A stretch of 11,112 nucleotides of DNA from positions 1 to 11,112 of the forward strand of contig JAITWW010000131.1 of NCBI GenBank assembly GCA_031285085.1, in the 5' to 3' direction. The notes under the pieces were generated by a model. That model was not told where the DNA came from. It saw only the letters and a program-made list of their open reading frames with translations, and made no database searches. The DNA is from Candidatus Methanofilum arcanum (lineage in GTDB: Archaea; Halobacteriota; Methanomicrobia; Methanomicrobiales; Methanospirillaceae). The translations under genes and the position numbers were made by a program. Shown piece by piece: positions 1 through 6,702 of this stretch; position 1 is the first letter of the stretch; each line of letters begins with the position of its first letter.

Positions 1-346
1 GCACCAGAGGAACGGTTCTTGCATAATGAATTTCTGGTGGACTTTTCGGAACTGGTAGAGGCCCTGAGTTGTCAACTGTCTGCGTCCAGGAGGTAATCAG
101 CTCTGTACGTGCTGTATCAACTGGATCTCCACTCCGATGCTCGATAAACATTTCATAGAGCCCCGCATCAAGATCTTTGACGATAATCTCTACTTTAAGG
201 CTTGCCTGAGGCGTCTTAGGCTTGTTTTCTATCAACCCGCCAGCAAATCCACTGACAACGGCGGCGATGATAATGGTAATCACCAGCATGAGCAAGACAC
301 CCACCACTGGCGATACCGCTGCGTCTTTTTGTCGTTTTATATTCAT
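1..346 (-). CDS. Archaeal type IV pilin-like protein, N-terminal part (gene runs off the window)
   Basis: Reading the reverse strand from the ATG at 346 gives 115 codons open to the window edge, so the C-terminus is missing. The N-terminus is MNIKRQKDAAVSPVVGVLLM followed by a long hydrophobic stretch (residues ~11-34). A short basic leader, then (D)AAVSP, then a hydrophobic helix is the typical layout of archaeal class III (prepilin peptidase) signals in the pilin_N/DUF1628-type family of Methanomicrobia and haloarchaea. The protein should be processed near the D-A-A-V junction and displayed as a pilin or pilin-like surface subunit. After the helix comes a polar, probably beta-rich domain (KVEIIVKDLDAGLYEMFIEH). 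GGAG at 353-356 lies 7 nt before the ATG, which supports this start. The gene is divergent from threonine synthase. The family is fairly clear; the exact role (adhesion pilus, archaellum accessory or other) is not. Confidence 0.8.
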   Translation of the reverse strand, partial: MNIKRQKDAAVSPVVGVLLMLVITIIIAAVVSGFAGGLIENKPKTPQASLKVEIIVKDLDAGLYEMFIEHRSGDPVDTARTELITSWTQTVDNSGPLPVPKSPPEIHYARTVPLV

Positions 347-386
347 ACACAATCTCCATTTGAAATATGGTAAATGACTTTTTGAA

Positions 387-400
387 TTTATTATATTTAA
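387..400 (-). promoter_or_regulatory. TATA-box promoter of the pilin gene
   Basis: The reverse strand reads TTTAAATATAATAAA here. The centre lies about 48 nt upstream of the pilin ATG, so transcription starting ~25 nt downstream (near 368) would give a ~20-nt leader containing the GGAG ribosome-binding site. Inferred from spacing and AT pattern only. Confidence 0.5.
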
Positions 401-603
401 ATGACTCTTCCATTGGGTACGAAATATGGGGGTAGAAGCTAACGGCTATCATATATTATATAAACATATCTCTCTTTTGTCATATGCGCGCAGTACAGTG
501 ATGAACATTCTGTTTACTTTCTCTCAAAAAAATATGTTCACCGCAATTCCCATTTCATCTCGAAGAAACATCGTTCTATGACATTATTCCTATCAGAACA
601 ATC

Positions 604-623
604 TCTCGTTTGCAGAAACGAGA
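604..623. repeat. 8-bp inverted repeat, possible operator
   Basis: TCTCGTTT-GCAG-AAACGAGA is a perfect 8-bp inverted repeat with a 4-nt spacer, lying in the divergent intergenic region ~115 bp upstream of the threonine synthase TATA box. No T-run follows on either strand, so a dimeric regulator site or an RNA hairpin is more likely than a terminator. Confidence 0.4.
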
Positions 624-645
624 TTCGTTATGTTTATTACCATGA

Positions 646-700
646 TTGTTCGTGAATGTTCGTGATGATTTTGTCAGAGCTTGATACATCAATCAGAGCT
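646..700. promoter_or_regulatory. Cluster of short direct and inverted repeats upstream of threonine synthase
   Basis: Two adjacent copies of TGTTCGTGA (647-655 and 657-665) are spaced exactly 10 bp apart, one helical turn. Then TCAGAGCT occurs twice (674-681 and 693-700), flanking the interrupted palindrome TTGAT-AC-ATCAA (681-692). The cluster ends ~37 bp upstream of the TATA box at 737, the expected place for activator or repressor sites. The rest of 347-766 contains the two promoters and the inverted repeat at 604-623; I see no gene or RNA in it. Confidence 0.35.
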
Positions 701-736
701 CATTCCCGTGCAACTCCGAGGAAGATATCTCACTGA

Positions 737-742
737 TATATA
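737..742 (+). promoter_or_regulatory. TATA box of threonine synthase gene (probably leaderless transcript)
   Basis: TATATA is centred ~27 nt upstream of the ATG at 767, the usual archaeal TATA-to-start-site distance. No convincing Shine-Dalgarno sequence lies between them. Together these suggest an mRNA that starts at or within a few bases of the initiation codon. Confidence 0.5.
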
Positions 743-766
743 GCCCTGCAAAATAGATAGTACCTC

Positions 767-1972
767 ATGTTTCATCTGGCATGCATTCATTGTGGACAAA
801 AATATGGTTCCAATGAAATTATCTACACATGCAGATCATGTGGACACCTGCTTGAGGTGCGTTATGATCTTGATACCGTAAAAGTAGCATGTGAATCATG
901 GAAGGAACGACCGCTTTCCGTATGGAAATATAAAGAACTGCTGCCAGTCAAAGGGAACCCCGTCACGCTCCAAGAGGGAGGAACCCCACTCTATCACCTA
1001 AAGCGTATCGGTGCTGAACTTGGCATGAACTATCTGTACGCAAAACATGAGGGAATGAATCCATCAGGCTCATTCAAAGACAGAGGAATGACCGTTGGTG
1101 TCTCAATGGCACTTGAACTCGGCATGAAATCTGTTGCTTGTGCAAGCACCGGCAATACCTCTGCATCACTTGCGGTATATGGTGCAAAAGCAGGAGTTCC
1201 ATCCATTGTCTTACTCCCTGCTGGAAAAGTAGCACTTGGAAAAGTTGCTCAGGCCCTCATGCATGGTGCAAAAGTCATCTCTATCCAAGGAAACTTTGAT
1301 CGAGCCCTTGAACTGGTACGTGACCTCTGTGAAGCACAGGGTATCTACTTATTAAACTCAGTAAACCCCTACCGACTCGAAGGACAAAAAACAATAGGAT
1401 TTGAGATCATTGACCAACTCGGATATGTACCAGATCGGATCGTACTACCGGTTGGAAACGCGGGTAATATCTCAGCAATATATAAAGGACTTGGCGAGCT
1501 GACTGCACTTGGTATGATTGATACCATGCCGAAGATGACTGGCATCCAGTCAAGTGGATCACAGCCAGTTGTGCAAGCAATTGAGAAAAATTTGCCAGAA
1601 GTTATACCAGAAGAAAATCCAGAAACCATTGCAACCGCCATTCGTATTGGAGCTCCTGTCAATGCTGAAAAAGTACTGACTGCAATCCGAGAAAGTAATG
1701 GAACAGCAATCGCAGTGACAGACGAAGAAATCCTTGCCATGCAACGCGATCTGGCGCAAAAAGAAGGAATTGGTGTCGAACCAGCATCAGCGGCATCGGT
1801 TGCAGGTCTGAAAAAACTAGTTCAGACAGGCATTGTGCAGCCAGATGAACGGGTGGCATGTGTGGTAACCGGCCACTTACTCAAAGACCCTGAAACAATT
1901 ATCAATCAATGTGCAGCTCCAATATCATGCGAAGCAACACTAGCCTCACTGCTCCACGCACTCGATCTATAA
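767..1972 (+). CDS. thrC: Threonine synthase (PLP-dependent)
   Basis: A 401-residue fold-type II PLP enzyme that converts O-phospho-homoserine to threonine plus phosphate, the last step of threonine synthesis in the cytosol. The N-terminus carries a zinc-ribbon-like C6-x2-C9...C22-x2-C25 pair, common in archaeal threonine synthases. The PLP lysine is K104 in NPSGSFKDRG (residues 98-107). The substrate/PLP-binding STGNTSAS (127-134) and the phosphate-gripping loop PVGNAGN (228-234) follow. The C-terminal VVTGHLLKDP is the usual ThrC ending. Related enzymes (threonine dehydratase, cysteate synthase) are less likely because of this combination; cysteate synthase is the main alternative in methanogens. 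The start is chosen from the TATA spacing and because the first zinc cysteine is only six residues in. It heads a three-gene run on the + strand. Confidence 0.9.
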   Translation: MFHLACIHCGQKYGSNEIIYTCRSCGHLLEVRYDLDTVKVACESWKERPLSVWKYKELLPVKGNPVTLQEGGTPLYHLKRIGAELGMNYLYAKHEGMNPSGSFKDRGMTVGVSMALELGMKSVACASTGNTSASLAVYGAKAGVPSIVLLPAGKVALGKVAQALMHGAKVISIQGNFDRALELVRDLCEAQGIYLLNSVNPYRLEGQKTIGFEIIDQLGYVPDRIVLPVGNAGNISAIYKGLGELTALGMIDTMPKMTGIQSSGSQPVVQAIEKNLPEVIPEENPETIATAIRIGAPVNAEKVLTAIRESNGTAIAVTDEEILAMQRDLAQKEGIGVEPASAASVAGLKKLVQTGIVQPDERVACVVTGHLLKDPETIINQCAAPISCEATLASLLHALDL

Positions 1973-2610
1973 TTGCAGTACTTGGCGTCCTGCTCTGTAT
2001 ATTCATGGTGACACCTCTTGTGTCAGCAGAACATACCAATGTGACCCTCATCATTACCGATGATCGAACAAGATATCTCGCAACGGTGATAGGAAATGAG
2101 ATTGAGAGGTACGCCATTACAGAACCAGGATTTTTAGGAGAGACAGTTGCAGCAGAGGTGGCAAATGTAACGATTACATCATCTGATGACTGGGCAGCGG
2201 TTGTTACCTATACAGAAAAACGAGGACAGTATCAGTTTCCACTCGGAAACTACTCGATATCATATGATGCACCAGTAATAGCAAATGGAATCTCCCTTTC
2301 ATTTATTGATCCAGTAGATATAACCGTGATATTTCCTCCTGGTGCAGATCTCTCAAACAGAATGCTTGCAACAATGCAACCCATGAGCTCATCACTTGAG
2401 ATCATGCCAAACAACTCAACAATTGCCATGTGGAACAATGTGCGTTCTATGAGTGTTCGTTTCTCTGATGAACAACAAGGCAAGCTACTCTGGTTATTTG
2501 CTCAATTTTTGGTGATTGTTGCAATAATCATGCTCATGCCGTTCTTCCTTGCACCAAAAGAAGAAAAGATGAAAATACCTCCAAAAAAACCAATACAACG
2601 CAGGAGATAG
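1927..2610 (+). CDS. Conserved-looking secreted/membrane-anchored protein of unknown function
   Basis: I do not recognise a function. From ATG 1927 the product is 227 residues. An N-terminal signal peptide has a basic n-region, a hydrophobic core at ~15-31 and a likely cleavage after VSA (34). A ~150-residue extracytoplasmic domain follows, rich in beta-type segments, N-x-T/S sites and T/V/I. One C-terminal membrane helix lies at ~187-208, followed by a strongly basic cytoplasmic tail (KEEKMKIPPKKPIQRRR). The topology is outside-domain plus C-terminal anchor. It may belong to an archaeal DUF (DUF5803 is a weak guess from memory). The start overlaps the end of thrC by 46 nt; an upstream ATG at 1909 is also possible, and neither has a clear ribosome-binding site. 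It is followed after one base by the MFS gene, implying cotranscription. Confidence 0.65.
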   Translation: MRSNTSLTAPRTRSIIAVLGVLLCIFMVTPLVSAEHTNVTLIITDDRTRYLATVIGNEIERYAITEPGFLGETVAAEVANVTITSSDDWAAVVTYTEKRGQYQFPLGNYSISYDAPVIANGISLSFIDPVDITVIFPPGADLSNRMLATMQPMSSSLEIMPNNSTIAMWNNVRSMSVRFSDEQQGKLLWLFAQFLVIVAIIMLMPFFLAPKEEKMKIPPKKPIQRRR

Positions 2611-2611
2611 A

Positions 2612-3859
2612 ATGCAGTATAAAAACGAGGCACTAAACACACCACAAGCAAGAAAACGGGCACTCTATGTACTATCTCTTGCCGTCTTTACCTCTCTTAT
2701 CGGCATTGGTATCGTTGTACCATTCTTGTCAGTGTTTGCAGGTGATCTCGGGGCAGCGGGTTTTTGGATAGGGGCAGTATTTGCGGCATTTTCCCTATCT
2801 CGAACAGTTGCTATGCCTTATTTTGGAAACCTATCAGATAGGGTCGAAAAAAAGAAAATTCTAGCGGTTGGACTTGGAGCATATGCAGCCATCTCCCTTG
2901 GATACATCTTTGTGGTATCTGTTGAAGGACTCGTGTTCCTTCGGCTCTTGCATGGTCTCTCATCTGCAATGGTTGCTCCTGTTGCGATGGCCTATCTTGG
3001 AGAACTCGCAGCACCTGGTGAAGAAGGGCAGTTCATGGGGATGTTTCAAGGGGTGACCATGCTTGGGTTTGGAGCAGGACCGCTCCTTGGTGGCATTATC
3101 TATGCACAATATGGGTTTAATGAAGCATTTTATGCATTAACTGGCTTTTCAGCTCTTGCCTGTTTCATTATTATAGCCCTGCTCCCGCCAATGTCATCAC
3201 CAGGTGTGCCATATCAGAGCCAAGCAGTAGAAGAGAAAAAACCCATACTGCGAGAGTACAGAACCCTGCTTGCAGATTACAGAATTTTATCTGTATGTGT
3301 GTTTTCATTTATCATAGAGATTGCATTTATTTCACTTTTGAACTTTTTGCCACTTTTTATGGTCTCAATCTCACTTGGAGCAGCAGAGTCAGGCATTGCA
3401 ATAAGTCTTGCTATTATTCTCAGTGGAATATTACAGAGTGTGTTTGGAAGAATTGCAAATGGAGCTCATCGTGTCTATCTCATTATTGGTGGAGGAACTC
3501 TCTTTGGAGTGGGATTCTTACTCCTTCCATTCAGTTCCAGTTTTCTCTTTGTTCTTGGCATCTGCATCTGCATCGCTCTTGGTCTCTTTTTTACCACCCC
3601 AGCCATGAATGTCTATCTTGTTGATGTTGGGCATGAGTTTGGCATGGGAACAACAATGGGAGTATATAGTACTCTGCGAGGATGTGGGGATATTGTTGGC
3701 CCATTACTTGCTGGAGCGTTGCTTGATGTGATCGGCGTTGCACAGATGTACTCGGTGATGGGGATGTTTTGCCTTGCTGGAACTGTCATTTTTATTATCT
3801 TATTCCAGGGTGGAAAGAAGAAGAAGCGTGAAAAGCAGATGCATCATGAAAAAGCATGA
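2612..3859 (+). CDS. Major facilitator superfamily transporter (drug/H+ antiporter-like)
   Basis: A 415-residue integral membrane protein with about 12 hydrophobic segments in two six-helix halves split by a hydrophilic loop near residues 195-220. The MFS signature motif A, GNLSDRVEKKK, lies at 72-82 between helices 2 and 3. A helix-5-like segment (FQGVTMLGFGAGPLLGG) resembles motif C of antiporters, and a matching GCGDIVGPLLAG occurs in the second half. These features favour a proton-driven exporter, but the substrate cannot be read from sequence. The C-terminus is a basic cytoplasmic tail (GGKKKKREKQ). GGAG lies 6 nt upstream of the ATG, inside the end of the preceding gene, and one base separates the two genes, so coupled translation is likely. 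Confidence 0.85.
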   Translation: MQYKNEALNTPQARKRALYVLSLAVFTSLIGIGIVVPFLSVFAGDLGAAGFWIGAVFAAFSLSRTVAMPYFGNLSDRVEKKKILAVGLGAYAAISLGYIFVVSVEGLVFLRLLHGLSSAMVAPVAMAYLGELAAPGEEGQFMGMFQGVTMLGFGAGPLLGGIIYAQYGFNEAFYALTGFSALACFIIIALLPPMSSPGVPYQSQAVEEKKPILREYRTLLADYRILSVCVFSFIIEIAFISLLNFLPLFMVSISLGAAESGIAISLAIILSGILQSVFGRIANGAHRVYLIIGGGTLFGVGFLLLPFSSSFLFVLGICICIALGLFFTTPAMNVYLVDVGHEFGMGTTMGVYSTLRGCGDIVGPLLAGALLDVIGVAQMYSVMGMFCLAGTVIFIILFQGGKKKKREKQMHHEKA

Positions 3860-3884
3860 GTGTAGACAGCAGAAAAAGCACATC

Positions 3885-3891
3885 TTTTTTT
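3885..3891 (+). terminator. Oligo-T terminator after the MFS gene
   Basis: A T7 run lies 26 nt past the MFS stop codon. Archaeal RNA polymerase terminates at oligo-T tracts without needing a hairpin. A second T-rich tract (T7 at 3980-3986 and T5 at 3990-3994) could act as back-up. Confidence 0.5.
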
Positions 3892-3992
3892 ATCGAGGAT
3901 GCGAAGAATAAGAAAACAGATTGACTTATAATAGATTGAAATATATTCAGTGGCAATTCTTCTCGGTCCGAATAGATTCTTTTTTTCTCTTT

Positions 3993-4601
3993 TTAATTGT
4001 CAATCAGCCCTGCTGCTGCCCGTCGACGATAAAGTTGTGCATTACTGAGTTTCATAGCATCAGCAATCTCTCTCCATGACAGGCCATCATTACGCAGTTC
4101 TTCAATAATTGCCCAATCGAGAATACGGCGTGGACGGCCAAGGGCTTTCCCTTCGTCACGCGCACGTTTGAGCCCAATTCTTGTACGTTCGACAAGATGT
4201 GCCCGTTCCCTCTCAGCAACCCATGACATAATCATAAGCAGAAGTTGGCGAACAGCTTGATCATCGTTTCTTGTAAAAGCCTCATTTGGAGAGAGAGACC
4301 AGACAGCAATGCCACTTTTCTCAAGCTCTTCAATGAGAGTAACGGTCTCAAGAGTATTTCTTCCAAGGCGTGACAGCTCAACAACATAGAGGTGTGTCAC
4401 CCCACCGTCACGCTGCACAATGTACCTCATCAAATTTCTAAACCCGGGGCGATGTTTTGCGGGGGTGGATCCACTTACGCCATAATCAACAAAGATCAAA
4501 TCATTAGGAATGCCTTCCTTTCGGAGAAGCATCGTTTGATTCTTCACATTTTGCTCATAGGTTGAGACACGAACATATCCAATTCTTGATGCAAACCGCA
4601 T
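3993..4601 (-). CDS. Serine recombinase, resolvase/invertase family
   Basis: From ATG 4601 the product is 202 residues, the usual size of Tn3-type resolvases and DNA invertases (~180-200). RIGYVRVSTYEQN at residues 6-18 holds the nucleophile Ser13. DYGVSGS and the arginine-rich ELSRLGRN complete the catalytic motifs. ERERAHLVERTRIGLKRARDEGKALGRP is the long E helix and linker. The C-terminal DWAIIEELRNDGLSWREIADAMKLSNAQLYRRRA is the DNA-binding helix-turn-helix. It should cut and rejoin DNA at a res- or inversion-type site. The frame stays open upstream. ATG 4646 (217 residues) would fit a leaderless transcript, and ATG 4766 lies upstream of the predicted TATA box and is unlikely. GGTGGGGG just upstream favours 4601. 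The C-terminal HTH argues against an IS607-type TnpA. No partner transposase, tnpB or terminal repeats are visible nearby. Confidence 0.85.
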   Translation of the reverse strand: MRFASRIGYVRVSTYEQNVKNQTMLLRKEGIPNDLIFVDYGVSGSTPAKHRPGFRNLMRYIVQRDGGVTHLYVVELSRLGRNTLETVTLIEELEKSGIAVWSLSPNEAFTRNDDQAVRQLLLMIMSWVAERERAHLVERTRIGLKRARDEGKALGRPRRILDWAIIEELRNDGLSWREIADAMKLSNAQLYRRRAAAGLIDN

Positions 4602-4632
4602 TGCATAATCCCCCACCGCATAAGAATGCAGT

Positions 4633-4646
4633 ATGAGGTACCTCAT
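4633..4646. promoter_or_regulatory. 14-bp perfect palindrome at the predicted recombinase transcription start
   Basis: ATGAGGTACCTCAT is a perfect palindrome. It includes the ATG at 4646-4644 and lies where transcription from the TATA box at 4668-4677 should begin. A further half site, GAGGTA, lies at 4661-4666. A dimer of the recombinase or another regulator bound here could repress transcription; it could also be part of a recombination site. Confidence 0.4.
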
Positions 4647-4666
4647 AATGGGCCGTTTTTGAGGTA

Positions 4667-4678
4667 CATATTTTATAG
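4667..4678 (-). promoter_or_regulatory. TATA box of the recombinase gene
   Basis: The reverse strand reads CTATAAAATATG. Its centre (~4673) is 27 nt from the ATG at 4646 and ~72 nt from the preferred ATG at 4601. This places the transcription start downstream of the ORF's most distal ATG (4766). Confidence 0.5.
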
Positions 4679-4829
4679 ATATTTTGAACTTCTTTTCATA
4701 AAAAAGTACCTTATTATCCTTTGATTCGTGGTTTTGCACGTCCCCTATTAAAAGCCGTTTTATCACAAAAATATACCAAATGTTGTTAATAGTTTGATAA
4801 AATTGGCCATTTTCGCATACAATCTTAAC

Positions 4830-4878
4830 ATTTTAAAAAATTTAATACGTATAACAAACTATTTTAAAAATTTTAATA
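4830..4878. repeat. AT-rich 18-bp direct repeat, 31-bp period
   Basis: ATTTTAAAAAATTTAATA (4830-4847) recurs as ATTTTAAAAATTTTAATA (4861-4878), one mismatch in 18, with starts 31 bp apart (about three helical turns). It lies in the gene-free stretch 4767-5127 behind the recombinase 5' end. Low complexity makes chance recurrence possible. Confidence 0.35.
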
Positions 4879-4886
4879 ACTGCAAA

Positions 4887-4912
4887 ATCACAATTTGAGA
4901 ATCACGATTTGA
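4887..4912. repeat. 12-bp direct repeat, 14-bp period
   Basis: ATCACAATTTGA (4887-4898) and ATCACGATTTGA (4901-4912) differ at one base. They follow the AT-rich repeat pair by 8 bp. The stretch 4767-5127 holds no supportable gene: only these repeats, AT-rich DNA and the terminators of the lipid reductase gene. Confidence 0.35.
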
Positions 4913-5044
4913 TAGCGAAATAGTTGCCTATTTTCATCATCAACTCTATCTCCTCAAATAAACCGTCAATTAGATGCTAAAATGTAGTCATTCAAAGAAC
5001 GAGAATTTGTTTTTACAATGTCACTTAAGAAATATCCATTTTTG

Positions 5045-5098
5045 AAAAAAAGGAGAATTTCATGCCGTGACACAAGCCATGATTTTGGAGAAAAAAAA
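5045..5098 (-). terminator. Oligo-T terminators after the geranylgeranyl reductase gene
   Basis: On the reverse strand, T8 (5098-5091) comes 29 nt after the stop codon, followed by T7 (5051-5045). Both are preceded by pyrimidine-rich sequence and suit archaeal factor-independent termination. Confidence 0.55.
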
Positions 5099-5127
5099 GG
5101 AAGAGAAATATGGCGCATTACTACGTA

Positions 5128-6339
5128 TTATATGGCATCTATGAGATTTTTAACCGCAGTCTTTCCGAATTTAAGGGCAAGGGCTGGATTTGACTTTATC
5201 AGGCTCTTCATAAGTTGAAGAGTATTAAATTCTTCCATGACAATCTCCGATGCAGAATGAACAACTGAGTCCAGCTCATCGTCAGTCATGGAAATGAACA
5301 TCTCTTTAATGATATAGTTACGAGCAATAGCTTTTCCCATATATGATACTCGCCACTGCTCATCATATGGCATGAGTCCTGCCTTGCTGACATCATCTGC
5401 TGCGATGGCCTTTGTTGCAACCTCAGCTGCAAGCTTTCCTGTGTACATCCCATTATAGATCCCACCACCCGTTAATGGATCTGAGACGCGAGCTGCATCT
5501 CCAGCAATAAGCAGGCCATCTGCAACCGTGCAGTCCAGTGGCTGACAAATTGAAACGCCACCTGCTACAAGCTCGATTTTCTTTCCATCTGGAAATTTTT
5601 GGTTGATAAACTTGTTTAAGTAATGAATAGCATGTGCACCAGGAGAGGTTTTGTCACCTGCAACGCCAATACCTACATTTGCAGCACCGTTCCCTTTTGG
5701 GAATACCCAGACATATCCTCCAGGAGCTACCTTGTTTCCAACATAAAATTCAGTTGCATGGTTATCAATGTTGAGATTTGTCATGAGGTATTGAGCTCCG
5801 GTCTCGATCTCACGCAGAGGAACGGTTGTATCAATGCCACACCAGCGTGAAAACTTTGACTCGACACCATCAGCAGCAATGGTTATGCGAGCTGATACAT
5901 TTGTAACAGTTCCGTTTTGTTCTAGTTTTGCACCACATACAGCTCCATCCTTCATAATAGGAGCACATGCACGTGTTTTTACCATGACATCAGCACCTGC
6001 GTTCGATGCTTGCCAGACAAGTTCGCGATCAAATATTTTTCTATCGAGGCAGTATCCGACTTCAGCGCCTGCGTGCTGGGGGCTGAGCGTGAGGAGGTGC
6101 CCATCTGGGGAAATAATATGTGCTTTATCGATCTCTGCTGCTATCCACTTTGGATCTGGGTCTGGGAAGAACTGGTGGAGTAACTCTTTTCCAACACCTT
6201 CTGCACATCGAACTGGAGCACCAATTGCCGGACGCTTTTCAACTAAAAGCGTAGAAAGCCCTGCTTCAACAGCAGTTTTTGCAGCGATAGCGCCTGATGG
6301 ACCACCACCAACCACTAGAACATCATAGCTTGTCTTCAT
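5128..6339 (-). CDS. Digeranylgeranylglycerophospholipid reductase (geranylgeranyl reductase family)
   Basis: A 403-residue FAD enzyme that saturates the double bonds of geranylgeranyl chains in archaeal ether lipids, working at the membrane surface. The Rossmann FAD motif VVGGGPSGAIAA lies at 9-20 with the ribose-binding acidic residue E34 in LLVEKRP. PVRCAEGVG (42-50) carries the cysteine conserved in this family. ADGVES (156-161) is the second FAD-contact motif. PGGYVWVFPKG (206-216) matches the family's substrate-pocket signature. LIAGDAARVSDPLTGGGI (277-294) is the FAD phosphate/GD motif. The length is normal for archaeal GGRs. GGAGG at 6347-6351, inside the ferredoxin gene, serves as its ribosome-binding site. 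The start overlaps the ferredoxin stop by one base (TAATG), so the two are translationally coupled. The adjacent ferredoxin is the likely electron donor, as reported for the Methanosarcina acetivorans pair. Confidence 0.92.
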   Translation of the reverse strand: MKTSYDVLVVGGGPSGAIAAKTAVEAGLSTLLVEKRPAIGAPVRCAEGVGKELLHQFFPDPDPKWIAAEIDKAHIISPDGHLLTLSPQHAGAEVGYCLDRKIFDRELVWQASNAGADVMVKTRACAPIMKDGAVCGAKLEQNGTVTNVSARITIAADGVESKFSRWCGIDTTVPLREIETGAQYLMTNLNIDNHATEFYVGNKVAPGGYVWVFPKGNGAANVGIGVAGDKTSPGAHAIHYLNKFINQKFPDGKKIELVAGGVSICQPLDCTVADGLLIAGDAARVSDPLTGGGIYNGMYTGKLAAEVATKAIAADDVSKAGLMPYDEQWRVSYMGKAIARNYIIKEMFISMTDDELDSVVHSASEIVMEEFNTLQLMKSLIKSNPALALKFGKTAVKNLIDAI

Positions 6340-6509
6340 TATAGAACCTCCAAGGCACTAAGGGGACAGGCACGTGAACATATCGCACAAGATGTGCATG
6401 TTTCTTCATCGGGCTCAAGATATGCGTCAATGAGTTCCAATGCCCCGTTTGGGCAAACCGAAACACAACACCCACAATATGCACAGATATCACGATGAAC
6501 AACAATCAT
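6339..6509 (-). CDS. Small 2x[4Fe-4S] ferredoxin, partner of the geranylgeranyl reductase
   Basis: A 56-residue protein. Two cluster motifs are complete: C9-x2-C12-x2-C15-x3-C19-P and C38-x2-C41-x2-C44-x3-C48-P, the classic bacterial-type 8Fe-8S ferredoxin pattern. An extra cysteine (C14) sits inside the first motif (CAYCGCCVSVCP). It should carry low-potential electrons in the cytosol; its position directly upstream of and overlapping the lipid reductase points to donation of electrons for double-bond reduction. The start is ATG 6509; the first cluster cysteine comes eight residues later, as usual. AAGG directly precedes the ATG, too close to be a normal ribosome-binding site, so initiation may be weak or leaderless; no clear TATA box was found. 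Confidence 0.9.
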   Translation of the reverse strand: MIVVHRDICAYCGCCVSVCPNGALELIDAYLEPDEETCTSCAICSRACPLSALEVL

Positions 6510-6511
6510 AC

Positions 6512-6524
6512 CTTATTAAATAAG
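6512..6524. repeat. Inverted repeat just upstream of the ferredoxin gene
   Basis: CTTATT-A-AATAAG is a perfect 6-bp inverted repeat, three bases before the ferredoxin ATG. It may be an operator for the ferredoxin-reductase unit, but AT-rich palindromes of this length also arise by chance. Confidence 0.25.
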
Positions 6525-6660
6525 TGCTATTATCCTTAAGGGTTATGTAAGTACATATCGTACATTCGCTTTTTTTATGTGATTTATTTTTTTGTGGTGC
6601 TGGAAACTTTTGAAAAAAAGAAACTACAACAAAATATTCAAGATATGTGGGGAGACTCAG

Positions 6661-6697
6661 AAAAAAACAACAAAAAAAAGAAATACAAATGAAAAAA
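6661..6697 (-). terminator. Triple oligo-T terminator of the ribosomal stalk operon
   Basis: The reverse strand shows T6 (6697-6692), T8 (6679-6672) and T7 (6667-6661), starting 5 nt after the L12 stop. Consecutive T-runs are the hallmark of strong archaeal terminators behind highly expressed operons. The remaining sequence to 6510 holds no supportable gene. Confidence 0.7.
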
Positions 6698-6702
6698 GAG
6701 GC

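Noticed and set aside
656..740. Possible C/D box sRNA (GTGATGA at 662-668 and CTGA at 733-736)
   Set aside because: The spacing is too long for an archaeal C/D sRNA, and no internal D'/C' boxes or terminal stem were found.
4602..4766. N-terminal extension of the recombinase to ATG 4766
   Set aside because: The extension lies upstream of the predicted TATA box, is rich in AT-driven K/I/Y codons, and would precede the catalytic domain by ~60 residues unlike family members.
4601..5127. IS607 or other complete insertion sequence around the serine recombinase
   Set aside because: The HTH is C-terminal instead of N-terminal, no tnpB is present, and no terminal repeats or target duplications could be identified by eye.
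5018..5218. 66-codon ORF on the + strand upstream of and overlapping the reductase 3' end
   Set aside because: It runs through the terminator A-runs and into the antisense of the reductase gene; no motif seen.
5834..6328. 164-codon ORF on the + strand opposite the geranylgeranyl reductase
   Set aside because: It is an antisense shadow of a well-supported enzyme gene, with no domain or ribosome-binding site.
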